Below, in pieces: positions 31,620-43,004 of a stretch of 64,000 nt of DNA (the first letter of the stretch is position 1; every line of letters begins with the position of its first letter). The DNA comes from Coenobita brevimanus (Eukaryota; Arthropoda; Malacostraca; Decapoda; Coenobitidae), in contig CM064712.1 of assembly GCA_032717465.1 (NCBI GenBank), positions 24,426,227-24,490,226 of the forward strand, read 5' to 3'. The translations under genes and the position numbers were made by a program. A model generated the notes under the pieces. That model was not told the DNA's origin, did no database searches, and worked only from the letters and a program-made list of their open reading frames with translations.

Positions 31620-33150
31620 GTGTAAAAGTTGGTAGCGATCGGAAGAGTAACCTCACTTTGTCGGCCAATTACTCGAAAACTATTAGACTTCTCGATTTCC
31701 TGTTACAACCATCATCAATACCACTAAATTCTATGTAAGATCAATACCAGAATGTAAGCCTTTGGTAGCGTTTTGGGGGGTAAAAGGCGAGAGAAATGTT
31801 TTTGTTCCTAGCGGTTGTTGTGTGACATGACAAGCGCTCTGAGTAATAACATCATTTTGTCGGCCAGTTACTCGAAAACTATTAGACTTATCGATTTTCT
31901 GTTACAACCATCATCAATACCACTAAATTCTATGTATGATCAATACCAAAATGTTAGCCTTTTGTAGCGTTTTGGGGGATAAAAGGCGAGGGAAATGTTT
32001 TTTTTTTTCCCTCGCGTTTGTTATCAGTGACATTCGCTCGGAGTAATAACCTCACTTTGTCGGCCAATTACTCGAAAACTATTAGACATCGATTTTCTGT
32101 TACAACCATCATCAATACCACTAAATTCTAAGTATGATCAATACCAAAATGTAAGCCTTTTGTAGCGTGTTGGGGGATAAAAGGCGAGGGAAATGTTTTT
32201 TTTTTTCCCTCGCGTTTGTCAGTGACATTCGCTCGGAGTAATAACCTCACTTTGTCGGCCAATTACTCGAAAACTATTAGACATCGATTTTCTGTTACAA
32301 CCATCATCAATACCACTAAATTCTACGTGTAATCAATACCCGAATGTAAGCCTTTGGTAGCGTTTTGGGGGGTAAAAGGCGAGGGAAATGTTTTTCCTCG
32401 CATTTGTTATCAGTGACAAGCGCTCGGAGTAATAACCTCACTTTGTCGGCCAATTACTCGAAAACTGTTTGACTTATCGATTTTCTGTAACAATCATGAT
32501 CTATACCATTAAATTCTACGTATGATCAATACCAAAATGTAAGCATTATGTTACGTTTTGTGCGAGAAAAGGCGGTGGAAATGAGTGTCTCTTCCCGGCT
32601 GTTACCATTGAGAAAGGTTCGTAGTAATACTCTCATTTTCTCTGCCAATTACTCGGAAACTATTGGACGTATCGATTTCACGTTTGAACCATGATGAAGA
32701 GCAGGAAATTCTATATATGTACAATACATAAAAATGTAATATTTCTCATAAGAATTCGTGGTTACGTAGACGGGAACATTGCGTACGCCATGCGCGCATC
32801 ACGAAAGTCAATCACGCACGGAGTGCCTTGTACTTTTTTCGATTTACTCGAGAACTATGAGGCGTATGGGGTTTTCCCGTCACAGTGGGAAAGCTGGATA
32901 ATGGGGGCATATTACTATGTAATAAAAACGTTAGGTCCCTGGGAAAACTTAGCTCTCAGAGGTCAGTGAAAATTTTCCGAAAATGGCTCTCAGTTTTTGA
33001 CCATTTTCTCGAAAAGTATACATCGTATCTAAACCAGATTGGTTTCGTTAGAAAGCTGATGAAATTCTCTATAAAAAAATATTAGATCATTTTCCTGTAG
33101 GATGGAAAACATTCAAACGGCGATGTTGGGAAGTCAAAAATGTTTACTCG
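31620..33150. repeat. Satellite-like array, monomer about 195 bp
   Basis: The phrase CGGCCAATTACTCGAAAACT, or close variants, recurs at 31661, 31860, 32060, 32255, 32446 and 32641, giving periods of 190-200 bp. Each monomer also has CTGTTACAACCATCATCAAT, TAGCGTTTTGGGGG and AAAAGGCGAGGGAAATG. Two more units near 32840 and 33000 keep only the TTACTCGAGAACTATGAGG-like core. Divergence rises from left to right. Confidence 0.88.
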
Positions 33151-33690
33151 ACATGCCTTCCAGGGCTCATAACTTTCTGTGCTGTTGTTTTCCTGTGTTT
33201 TGGTCATGTTTATCAGATAGAACAAACATCCATGCATACCTGGACATAGGTTTCATGGGAATACATTGATTTTTGGAGGGCGAAAATAAGGCAAGAATGT
33301 GTTTCATTCGCTCAAATTTGCTCAAATTTGCCGCGCGCGCGCTCACCGGCCGGGCGGCTTCGTAGTCGAAATTCCGGGATCAGAAAACTTATTGAAACTT
33401 ATCGTGCGCGACCCGACCAGCGCTCCGACCAAACCCGACCACAACAAATTTTGCAGACCAACCTGCCTACCAAACCCGACCATAACATATTTTGTCCACC
33501 AGTCCCCCGGCCAAGTCCGACCCGACTTTTGGCTTTGATGTCTGTCGGCAAGTCTTGAGGAAAGTTGAGCTGCTGCCTTAATATAGAAGTGTGGTGGAGG
33601 GAGAAGCCCCAGGGAGACAGCTGTATTCTCCACCAACAAACTGGTAACACTTCCTTGGCTTCCTTGTTGGCAGGCCTGATGGTGCCTCTC
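33151..33690. other. Intergenic; short GC-rich duplication
   Basis: CCAAACCCGACCACAACAAA (about 33429) and CCAAACCCGACCATAACATA (about 33471) form a tandem pair of about 42 bp in a CpG-rich patch. No gene is seen. Confidence 0.45.
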
Positions 33691-34125
33691 ACTACCGTCC
33701 TTCCTTCCTTCTTTCATTTTTTTTTCCATTCTTCTCCCTTCTTTCGTTTCTTGTTTCTTTCATTCCTTTTTTGTTTCTTTCCATCCTACCTTCAGTTCTT
33801 CCTCCCTTCCTTCGTGCCTTCTGTCTTTCTTTTTTCTCTTTCCTTCCTAATTTTTGTTCTTTCCTTCGTTTCTTGTCTTCCTTCCCTCTTTCCTGTCTTC
33901 CTCTTTTTCATTTTCCTATACTTCCACCCCTCCTTTCTCTTTCCTTTCCTTCCTTCCTTTCATTTCTTTCCTCCCTTTCGGGTTTCCTTCCTTTCATCCT
34001 TCCTCCCGTCATACCTATTTGTGGTTCTAACAATGGTTCCCCGCCTCATCCTTCCTTTCGTCCTTCCTTCCTCCTTTCCTTCCATCCTCCCTCCCTCCCT
34101 CTCTTCATTCCTTCTTTTTCACTTG
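33691..34125. repeat. Polypyrimidine (CTTC/CTTT) region
   Basis: About 430 bp dominated by TTCCTTCC and TTTCTTTC. The Phe/Leu/Ser-rich frames are spurious. Confidence 0.8.
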
Positions 34126-34315
34126 CCCTCATGAATGCCAAATGTATACGAGCCGGTGTGCTTCCTGTCTTGGTGTTTCCCTGCTTGGAGAAGACTAATA
34201 TAAATCTTCACCACGCCCATGACATCCAACCTACAATACCCATTTTCTTTGAATGTAGTAACAAACATTTTCTTTTCACTTGAAGGGAATGGGTAACTCC
34301 AAGAAACTGAATAGC

Positions 34316-34440
34316 AAGTCGTGGTTGCATGGACTTCGATACTAGCCACGAGGTAGGACTGAGTCTCCATGGTTACTGTTCGAAAAGATCCTCCATGTTG
34401 ACTGCATCTGACCGCCAACTGAGCTGGAAAGAAGATAATG
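34316..34440. repeat. Repeat E copy
   Basis: GGACTGAGTCTCCATGGTTA and GACCGCCAACTGAGCTGGAA parallel the copies at 15505-15660. Confidence 0.45.
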
Positions 34441-34534
34441 ATCCTCTCCTGCCCTGCCCAACTGTCCATCAGCATCCCAGCCTCTGATGTTCACTCCTGT
34501 CCGTCCGACCATGTCCATATATTGTACCCCCTTC

Positions 34535-34535
34535 C

Positions 34536-34592
<57 letters not shown>
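34535..34592. repeat. (AC)n microsatellite
   Basis: A pure AC run. Confidence 0.96.
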
Positions 34593-34593
<1 letters not shown>

Positions 34594-34689
34594 CAACAGA
34601 CAGACAACATTATTATTCTCCCTTCACTGTGCCCCCCTCCCTGCCTCCAACCACCAACATGTTCCTCTTCCCTCTTCCCATCCCTGCTC

Positions 34690-35390
34690 CTACCCCAGCC
34701 CAAAATCATTAGACAGCGACAGCAGCAGTAGACAGCACTGCCACTCCCCCTCCCTATCATTTTAGCCCTGCATTTCGTCACTGCCACACCACAAGAGGCT
34801 AGGAACTGCAACAGCACAAAGACAGCGCTGGAACGATTTACCTTTCTATTTATTTATCTATCTGTCTATCTATATCGATTCATCTGAATGTCTATCTATC
34901 TATCTATCTATTGTCGGGCGCCTCAATCCGGTAAGGGATGGCCACAAACACATCGCCTCCACGTCGCCCTGTCCTCTGCCATTTCGATGCCCTCCCTCCA
35001 ACTCACAGTCTCATATTTGTCTGCCCTTCATCCCTGCATCTCATCCTTGGTCTTCCTCCGCTCCTCTCCCACTCCACCTCACTCACATACACTCTTCTAG
35101 TTAGTCTCTCACCCTTCTACCCCCATTAATCTTTAGACAGCAAGAAACAGCATACCACAAGTCAGCAACAGCACAGAGCAAAAAAGCACTCAGAATCACT
35201 GGACAGCAGCAGCAGCAGACAGCATTACGACCCCTCCCAGTCATTTTAGATCCAGCTGCTACATGACAAGACAGCATCAACACAGACCAAATCAGCACAC
35301 TCAGAATCACTAAACAGCACAGCAACAGACAGCACTACCACCCGCTGCCAGTCACGTTAACCCCAGCATCTCGGCACTACCCATGTTGCT
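34690..35390. repeat. Roughly 110-bp CAG-rich repeat split by an RTE copy
   Basis: The motif set of AATCATTAGACAGC or AATCACTGGACAGC, GCAGCAGTAGACAGC and CAGTCATTTTAG occurs at about 34706, 35190 and 35295. The first copy is separated from the others by the RTE-B 3' end at 34845-35122. Confidence 0.5.
34845..35122 (-). mobile_element. RTE-B LINE 3' end copy
   Basis: The plus strand shows CTATCTATCTATCTATTGTC, then CACATCGCCTCCACGTCGCC, and later CCACTCCACCTCACTCACAT, matching the RTE-B end in reverse. The tail is an expanded, partly degenerate ATCT array. Confidence 0.78.
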
Positions 35391-35661
35391 GAATGTCGCG
35401 TATATAGATAATCTCTCCCAAACACTCTTTTTTTTTTTTTTTCGACACTCAGCTTCGTTACGACGTCACAGCGAAATGGAATATGAATTTGCATGACGAG
35501 TATGTATATTTTTTTAGTGTAGGACGAATGTAAATTAGGATGAGAGTGTGAGGTATGCTCATGAATGTATATGGAATTACAGTGTCAAAATAACATTATG
35601 GACTCTCTCAAAAGCGATCATGTGCAGGGTTGAATATTTAGTGTGAATATTCCTGATGCTG

Positions 35662-35880
35662 TGGCCCGTATTCTCGTTGATTGAGGAAGCTCCCTAACAC
35701 CTTTTCGAAAGTAATTTGTTTTTGTTTATCACATTTTACTTACCTCTTCTGTGTTCCGTAAATTCTTCCAGGGTCGCCCTGCTCTGCATTAATAACCTAC
35801 AAAGCGATATCATCCAACCGTATCCAAGAATAAATCGCTAAGGAAGTGTTGTTGGGGAGCTTCCTTCGCAGTAGGACCAT
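35662..35880. mobile_element. MITE-A copy
   Basis: The left end is CCCGTATTCTCGTTGATTG, followed by GAAGCTCCCTAACACC. The right arm reads AATAAATCGCTAAGGAAG and GGGGAGCTTCCTTCG. Confidence 0.72.
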
Positions 35881-35902
35881 GAGTAACAGTATCAACACTC
35901 CC

Positions 35903-35990
35903 AGGCTCCTATAACCCACTCTCAGGTGAATATCATCGTCGTCTGGCATTAATTTGGAGAAAGTAGAGAAGGCGCGATTTATCAGCTTTA
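35903..35990. repeat. Repeat F copy
   Basis: CCCAGGCTCCTATAACCCAC and CGTCTGGCATTAATTTGGAG parallel CCCAGGCTCCTATAGCCCAC at 39508. Confidence 0.6.
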
Positions 35991-36044
35991 ATATTCAGGT
36001 TTAAAACTGGGAGACATTATTATAGTGGTGTGTGAATCAGGGGG

Positions 36045-36240
36045 TTGTATTCTTTTTTCTTTTACACTGCAACACCTCTTCGTTTGCGATTTATTTTGCA
36101 TGTTACACCTTATCATTATCTTCTCTTCCCTCATATATCGTTTTCATATCGACATAGTTTGCATTAATGACAAAGAGGATATTGAGGTGTAATATGGAGA
36201 ATAAGCAGGTGAGGAAAAGACTTTACGGAAATTCCAAGAC
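36045..36240. mobile_element. Diverged MITE-A copy
   Basis: ACACCTCTTCGTTTGCGATT, TATCGACATAGTTTGCATTA and a degraded right arm follow the family order. The outermost repeats are lost. Confidence 0.5.
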
Positions 36241-36800
36241 TGTTTAGAGCAGGACAAGTGTGATTGAAAAGTGTCTGCTTAACACGGGAAATAACACCTG
36301 ACATTTTTTTGACATTCTTTGAAGGGGGGGGGGGTTGTTGAGGCTGAATTATAAAGTCTTGGATTAAATGACTTACTTTTTACTCTAACCAAGCCTTCGA
36401 CAGACGATTTCATGTAATTTAAAGGAGGATTTTTAATGGTTGAGAGGTTGAAATAATAAATCTATGTGTAACCTGTTCATTTCGAAAAGTTTCCCCTGAG
36501 TTGCATAATTACGTCTTGAGGCAAATGCAGGCGGAACTACGAGAGGACGGAGTGTGGGAAGTGTTTAATGCGTTGCGGATGTCTGAGGCGAGGGGCAGGG
36601 TGGGAAAGGTAGGTGGGGAGGTGGAGGGGGAAGAGAGAGGTTGGGTGGGGAAGTTAAGTGGGGAGGTGGAGAGGGAAGAGAGAGAGAGAAGGTGTCGAAG
36701 GTCCTTTTGTCACTTGCTTTATAGACATATCATTTTTTTATTCTTTTCTATCAGTAATCCTTTCATAGCTTGCCAATCCTGACACCTCTTTCTCCTAAGG

Positions 36801-37274
36801 CAGGGATCAGCAACCTTTAAAGCTGCAAGAGCCATTTATGTTAAAGTTTCATAAAATGTAGTACTGTCGGAGCCGCAATACAAAAAATTGTCTCATAAAC
36901 CGAAATCTACAGTACTTCTAAATATATACAAAACATTACGGTGATATTGTTCGATCTACATATATTCACAAAGCGAATCAAAATATAATAGTGTGTTCTC
37001 TAATTTATTCAGTATACTTTAGTATAGTTATATGATGCCTTCGCTCTAGTTATATGATGCCTTCGCTCTAGTTATATGATGCCTTCGCTCTAGTTATATG
37101 ATGCCTTCGCTCTAGTTATATGATGCCTTCGCTCTAGTTATATGATGCCTTCGCTCTAGTTATATGATGCCTTCGCTCTAGTTATATGATGCCTTCGCTC
37201 TGAAAGAATAAATGATTTTGAAGCCCCTGGAGCCGCAAAAGTGTCCTAAAAGAGCCGCAGGTTGCCGACCTCTG
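36801..37274. mobile_element. hAT-type MITE with target duplication
   Basis: The ends are CAGGGATCAGCAACCT (36801-36816) and AGGTTGCCGACCTCTG (37259-37274), inverted repeats matching at 13 of 16 positions and of hAT style. The 8-bp flanks TCCTAAGG (36793-36800) and TCCTGAGG (37275-37282) match at 7 of 8, as expected for a hAT duplication. GAGCC and GCCGCA motifs flank both sides of the interior. It has no transposase, so it is non-autonomous. Confidence 0.85.
37025..37200. repeat. 22-bp tandem array inside the hAT MITE, 8 copies
   Basis: Eight virtually identical copies of TAGTTATATGATGCCTTCGC plus TC lie entirely within the MITE. Identity suggests a recent or length-variable array. Confidence 0.95.
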
Positions 37275-37309
37275 TCCTGAGGCATAGACGTTGACCCTCG
37301 CCACTCATG

Positions 37310-37312
<3 letters not shown>

Positions 37313-37403
<91 letters not shown>
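37313..37403. repeat. (CT)n microsatellite
   Basis: A pure CT run of about 90 bp. Confidence 0.97.
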
Positions 37404-37404
<1 letters not shown>

Positions 37405-37839
37405 AGTTATAAACATTCCTAACCAAATACCATGATAAACCCGTCAACACAACAGTCACCTCTTGTAACACATCTTCATGGTTTGTATTTTTTCTCCTGT
37501 ATTCTTTGTATTTTGATCCCTGAATTTAGTAGATGTTTTTACATACAATTTTATACGCAACTTAAGCTTAGGAGGTGTTATAAATACGGGCCCTGCCTTC
37601 CTACCTTTATCATATTATACGCAGAATTCTCAGGCAAGGACATACCCCATCCCCTTAATCTCCAGCCTTCCATTTTATTTTGCATCAAGACAGCATGCCC
37701 AATAAGAGAGAGAGAGAGAGAGATCCTGGTATGCCGCAGTGTTTACCAATATACAGTAAGTGAACGTCCCAGGCTGTCAGCGGTGCATACAGACATGACT
37801 GTTGCAGTTGAACGAGTGCAATGATTCCTGACAGTTGGG

Positions 37840-37875
37840 AAGAGGTGCTAGGGAGCGTCCTTATCCGACGAGAAT
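37840..37875. mobile_element. MITE-A right-end fragment
   Basis: GAAGAGGTGCTAGGGAGCGT, followed by TTATCCGACGAGAATACGGCC, is the family's right terminus. The rest is missing. Confidence 0.55.
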
Positions 37876-39504
37876 ACGGCCATGGTGTGCAAAGTGACCC
37901 CTAGGAATACTGAAAACGAGGGTCACTTTCGTAATGGCTTCCCCTCAGGAATTATCGTAAATTTTGGTCATCGCTGGTTAATGGGGTAATAACTAGACCA
38001 TTATGCTGCAACTCCACACGTCAGGATCCGTCAGGGAAATGTAGCCTATCTCTTCTCCACCAGACTCATCCGAAGTGAGGCTCATTATGTTTGATTTTTA
38101 TGGTGATGAAGTTGACAGTGGCCAGGCGGGGAGAAAAGTTCCCCTATCAATCCACGGTGTGTGCTTAGCGGTTATGACATGTCCACCACGGCAAGCCTCT
38201 CTCAGCTTATGTATATTAGTCAGCAGAAGAAAATCAGGAGTACAGGAGGTGAAATATGAGGCGAATTTAGCTTCCAACCCAGCACTCGTGTAACAGACCT
38301 TTTATATTAGGTCCCTCGCAAACATGAAAGAGTTTGGGCCTGTGGAAAGATTATGCAAGTATTTCGTTTTCTTCTTCGGGGTAACTAACGTCATTTAACT
38401 GTACTCGCCTCCAATACTCCTACCAATGTCTCAGGGATAATAAACCATCGCAATCTAACAGTCAAACCTCGATGTTCGCTTGATCAAAAAGCTATCTTTA
38501 CAATTTTCCGTCTTTACATTGTGAAACTGGAAGAAACGTATGAAAACATTCTCCACTAAACACTCATAGCTATATACGGCCAATAGTATAATCAAAACGA
38601 CAACATTAAGAAAGAACTTTATGCAACATATAAACTGTTCATTCAAAAGTATTCACCAGAAGGGAAAAAAGAAAAAGGTGAGAATAGACATGAGTGTGAA
38701 TCCATCGATCGCGTGTGTAAAGATAATTGTTTGACTGAGTGTACAAATTATTAATTTCTCCCTGGATAACGCTAGGCGAATTTCCTTGCCTTCGGGTACT
38801 CCAAAGAGGTCTGGAGGTTAATGATTGCGTTTTCTTTTATACAGTTATGACGATAATGCATCATGGAATCAGTCCTAACTCACTAATAGTAGCCTAATAC
38901 ATAGCCGTTCCCGACGAAGTATGTGTCTTCAGGAAAAATATGCTATAACAAGAAGATTACATAACAGGCAAGACTGCAACTTCTTTTACACATTTATGAA
39001 AACTACGTAGTATAAGAAGAAAGTCAGTCCTAATTCCGTGGCCCAAAGGCGTATTTCCTCTCAACGGGCTACGACGTGCCAGGAGAAATATGCTCTTACT
39101 GGGCGATCAGTAAGAGTAATCACAACGTATTCATATTCACAGTTACGTTAAGTTTACGTCGTTGATCACAAGATGCATCTGTTTCGTAAGTGAATTTTAG
39201 CCACTCCTTGATTTTTTTCATTCATTCATCATCCTGATTTTACGCCATACTTTTAGTAATGAAATATTGAAACTTATTTTGATTTTCTGTGCTCATGAAC
39301 CTCCTGAATGACTAGAAAACCTTATTTTGGATCCATTTTCGTGCGTCAGCAAATGAAATCTTGAAGTGAAATCCAGTGTCATGATGAGGCAGTAATTAAG
39401 GGCACCTAATTACGCTCTTGACATGAAGCTGTCTCGTTGAATGGTTGTTTTTGTAGTGACAGGAGTAAGCAAGTTGTATAGAGGTGTATGATGACTTTAT
39501 CTCT
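37876..39504. other. Largest unique-looking stretch, no gene seen
   Basis: This 1.6-kb stretch is nearly free of simple repeats and recognisable elements. Frames are short and lack domains. Near 39385-39425 the sequence has paired homeodomain-type cores (AGTAATTAAGG, CACCTAATTACGC). Confidence 0.4.
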
Positions 39505-39605
39505 CCCAGGCTCCTATAGCCCACTCAGCTGAATAAAATTTTGTCTGGCGTTAACTGGAATATAGTACTAGAGTTGTCCCGGCTATGTCAGGGGTAATAT
39601 TTTAA
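39505..39605. repeat. Repeat F copy
   Basis: CTCCCAGGCTCCTATAGCCC, GTCTGGCGTTAACTGGAATA and AGAGTTGTCCCGGCTATG are the clearest version of this family. Confidence 0.6.
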
Positions 39606-39659
39606 CTATGAGTAAAAAGACAATACTTGGCCCATACCCAAAAAAAATGAGATTGAGGT

Positions 39660-39760
39660 GTAAGCACACAGACAGACAGAAACAGAGACAGACAGACAGA
39701 CAAACAAACAAATGTAGAGGTAGGTAGGTAGGGAGACAGAGAGAGAGAGAGAGAGAGTCT
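39660..39760. repeat. (GACA)n-(GA)n microsatellite
   Basis: GACA units, then GTAG and GA units. Confidence 0.88.
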
Positions 39761-40086
39761 TTACACAGAGCACACAGACCTCTCCCACCTTCTCAGAAAT
39801 AATCTTGCTATGCATATCGAGGGAAAGGAGATGAAGTGAAGGGTGAGCGGTGTGTGAGTGAGGAGAAAGGTAATCCATCCTCCTGCTTGTTCCCTGCACT
39901 GCTCAGGTAAGGACAGGTAAATCCACCCTCCCCAGGCCTGGATTACCTGATTGATGAGGCAGGAGGGGAGAGGGCTGGGTCGGGGCGGACGTGATGTGTA
40001 TAAAATAACATAAGGGAGAGGAGAGTCGGCCACTTTACTTTGGAGAGAATATGTACAGGGCAATAGGAGAGGGAGTCTGCATCTGT

Positions 40087-40089
40087 CTG

Positions 40090-40129
<40 letters not shown>

Positions 40130-40131
40130 GC
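40087..40131. repeat. (ATCT)n microsatellite
   Basis: A pure tetranucleotide run of about 45 bp. It has no flanking RTE-B sequence, so I do not attribute it to that family. Confidence 0.93.
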
Positions 40132-40230
40132 ATATGATTTGACAACATGTACATGGCATTAGGATGATAATTTTTCCCGTGTGCCTCTAACTTAAGTCGA
40201 TTTGTAAACAGAAGGAGAATAAAATTAGGT

Positions 40231-42385
40231 TCAATCAATCAATCAATCATTTCCTGTGGCACCCTCGGGGATACATAGGGCCTCGATGAACTCACACCAC
40301 CACATCCTATCTTGTGCTAACTCCTCAAGATCTCCCCAACTCTCATCTCCAGCTTCCCGTCTCATTGTCCTCACCCACGTCTCTTTTGGCCTTCCTCTAC
40401 CTCTCCTACCAAGTGCCACCCACCCTGGTGTACCTCGTACTATTCCCTGTCTCCTATACACATGTCCTAGCCACTTCCATCGTGAGAACCTAACATATTC
40501 ATCGACCGGCTGCACTCCCGTTATTTCTCTAATTCTACTATTTGGTATCCTTTCCCACCACTTAACTCCTAATATTCTTCTAAGTGCTTTATTTTCAAAC
40601 ACCAAGAATTTATTTTCCATAGTCACTGTGCTGTACCAAGACTCGTGTCCATAAATTAAGATACTCCTAACCATTACCTTATAAAGTTTGATTTTTGTAT
40701 GCACAGAGAAATTGTTATTATTCCAAATATTTTTAAGCATTCCCATTGCCTGATTAGCCTTCTTTAACCTTTCCTCGAATTCAAAGTTCAAAGAACCATC
40801 CATGGCTAAATAAGTACCTAAATATTTAAACCTATCAACTTGCTTTACAACCATACCTCCAATTACACATTCCTGCGCATTTTCCATATTCATATTGATT
40901 ATTTCAGTTTTTCCACAATTAATAACCAAACCCACCTTGCGACCTTCACTCACCAAACAGTCCAACACTCTCTGCATCTCTTCTGGCCCATCACAAATCA
41001 AAACTATATCATCTGCATAATCTAAATCCAAAAGTTTCCTGTTCTCTCCCCAAAGTATACCTGCACCGGTTTCTGTTCCAACGCGTTTCATAATGTAATC
41101 AATGACCAATATAAATAGTAAAGGCGATAGAACACCACCTTGAATTACTCCGGACTTGACTTCAAACGAATCACTCAGACAACCATCAACCATCACTTTA
41201 CAAAATGTGTCTTCATGCATGTTCATAATGACCCTCACAAACTCCTCTGGTATTCCATAATGTCTCATGATCTTCCCCATAGTCTCTCTCGAAACACTAT
41301 CAAAAGCCTTTTCAAAATCAACAAAACAAAGACTTAACGGTACTCTCATTTCATTAACTTGCTGCATCAAATGCCTAACTATAAAGATCTGATCATTGCA
41401 ACCACGTCCCTTTCTAAAACCAGCCTGTTCATCCCTCAGAATACCCTCAACCACCGGCTCCAACCTATTTAACAACACTCTACTGAAAACTTTCAAAGCT
41501 ATCGGTGACAAAGAGATTCCCCTCCAATTACCACATTCACTCAGGTCTCCCTTCTTCGGAACTTTAACAATTACACCATTCTTCCAAACTGATGGTAGTA
41601 ACCCCGTCACCCTTATCTTATTGAATAGCTTGGTCAAGATCATTATTAATCTATCCCCCTCCACTTTAAACATTTCCGGAAATAAACCATCCTCCCCTGG
41701 TGCCTTATTATTCTTTAACTGTTTTACTGCTTTCTCCACTTCTGCAAGCCTCAACTCTCCTGTTTCTATATTTAAATCTTCCTGAGCAGACGGTATATCC
41801 TCTTCTGGTGGTATTGGTCTATTAAGAACTGTCTCAAAATGCTCTTTCCATCTGTTTTTAATATCTCCATCTTTGGTCAATAAATTTCCTTCCCTGTCTC
41901 TAACTGGTATTTCCTTGCGTTTACCTGCATTACCACTCAGTTCTCTAATCGATTCATATGCTATTCTTTGACTCTGTCCATCATTTTTGTTTATTAAGAT
42001 TTCAGTCTCTGCAACCTTTTCATCCACACATCTTCTTTTATCTCTCCTAGCTAACCTTCTTACTTCTGAATTCAAACTCCAGTACGCAGCTCTTGCTAAT
42101 TCAATCTCTCGTACATCAACGCATTGCATCTCACTCCCCAATTTAGCCTCACCTCTCTTTTTTATCATATCCCACGTTTCCTCTGATATCCATTTCTTTC
42201 TCCTGAATCTATGTCTCCTTCCAATCGTACATTCAGCAGTCTCATGCAAAACTTTGTTCACATCCTCCCACATCTCATCTACACTTCTCTCCCCCTCTTC
42301 CAACGTTTCCAACACCAAAAACCTATTTCTGCATTCTAATCTGAATTCCTCCTTTTCTTCTCCTTCCCTTCTAAGCTTAACAGGT
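40231..42385 (-). mobile_element. RTE-A LINE, 5'-truncated, open frame
   Basis: The 3' end is compact. The stop codon at 40243 overlaps a tail of (TGAT)n repeats that ends at 40231, typical of RTE elements. The 5' end is cut near 42385, which removes the endonuclease. Coding sequence is open over the whole length, so the insertion looks young. Confidence 0.88.
40243..42381 (-). CDS. RTE-clade reverse transcriptase, N-terminally truncated
   Basis: The product is the RT half of an RTE ORF2 protein, which primes DNA synthesis from element RNA at a nicked target. The frame has no stop from about 42381 to 40243; the first ATG-like position is internal, so no native start exists. Visible blocks are KNNKAPGEDG, NWRGISLSP, AGFRKGRGCNDQIF, FVDFEKAFDSV, GVIQGGVLSPLLF, the catalytic YADD (41008-41019), LGTYLAMDG and the C-terminal WKWLGHVYRR with WGDLEELAQDR. 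Full RTE proteins carry an N-terminal APE endonuclease that is absent here. All catalytic residues are present but the copy cannot move alone. Confidence 0.88.
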   Translation of the reverse strand, partial: VKLRREGEEKEEFRLECRNRFLVLETLEEGERSVDEMWEDVNKVLHETAECTIGRRHRFRRKKWISEETWDMIKKRGEAKLGSEMQCVDVREIELARAAYWSLNSEVRRLARRDKRRCVDEKVAETEILINKNDGQSQRIAYESIRELSGNAGKRKEIPVRDREGNLLTKDGDIKNRWKEHFETVLNRPIPPEEDIPSAQEDLNIETGELRLAEVEKAVKQLKNNKAPGEDGLFPEMFKVEGDRLIMILTKLFNKIRVTGLLPSVWKNGVIVKVPKKGDLSECGNWRGISLSPIALKVFSRVLLNRLEPVVEGILRDEQAGFRKGRGCNDQIFIVRHLMQQVNEMRVPLSLCFVDFEKAFDSVSRETMGKIMRHYGIPEEFVRVIMNMHEDTFCKVMVDGCLSDSFEVKSGVIQGGVLSPLLFILVIDYIMKRVGTETGAGILWGENRKLLDLDYADDIVLICDGPEEMQRVLDCLVSEGRKVGLVINCGKTEIINMNMENAQECVIGGMVVKQVDRFKYLGTYLAMDGSLNFEFEERLKKANQAMGMLKNIWNNNNFSVHTKIKLYKVMVRSILIYGHESWYSTVTMENKFLVFENKALRRILGVKWWERIPNSRIREITGVQPVDEYVRFSRWKWLGHVYRRQGIVRGTPGWVALGRRGRGRPKETWVRTMRREAGDESWGDLEELAQDRMWWCEFIEALCIPEGATGND

Positions 42386-42476
42386 TACTTTCATAAATAC
42401 CACACCTTACATAACAGCGGAAAGGAAGCTGACCCATGTAAACACGACTAGGCTTTGAACGTAAAGTGAAAATTGC

Positions 42477-42576
<100 letters not shown>

Positions 42577-42645
42577 CATGTCATTTAGTTGAACTTAAAA
42601 TCTGTCTTCCTCACTTGCATTGTATTGTTTTCTTTTCCTTCTTAA

Positions 42646-42648
<3 letters not shown>

Positions 42649-42714
<66 letters not shown>
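42649..42714. repeat. (CT)n microsatellite
   Basis: A pure CT run. Confidence 0.97.
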
Positions 42715-42717
<3 letters not shown>

Positions 42718-43004
42718 CCAGAAGCAAGTGTGTAAATCATGCTTTTTCAAGTGTGGGTTCATAAATCAATCCTTGCAAAATATCCACTACTGATTTTGCG
42801 CTGAAAATAAGCGATGGAATGCTGAGAAGAATTTTGCATCACTCCAGTACCACTCAGTAAACGCTTTTGACATATCCACATTGACAGTATATAATTATTT
42901 ACATGTTATTCATAAACTGTGTTGTGTTAAACTCGCGTGCATATTATGGGGATTGATACAGGCTTGATTTTAAGTCTTTGGTGTTATTTCGATATTATAT
43001 TCGA

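Noticed and set aside
33565..34283. Phe/Leu/Ser-rich membrane-like proteins
   Set aside because: They are read from a polypyrimidine tract; hydrophobicity is a codon-composition artefact.
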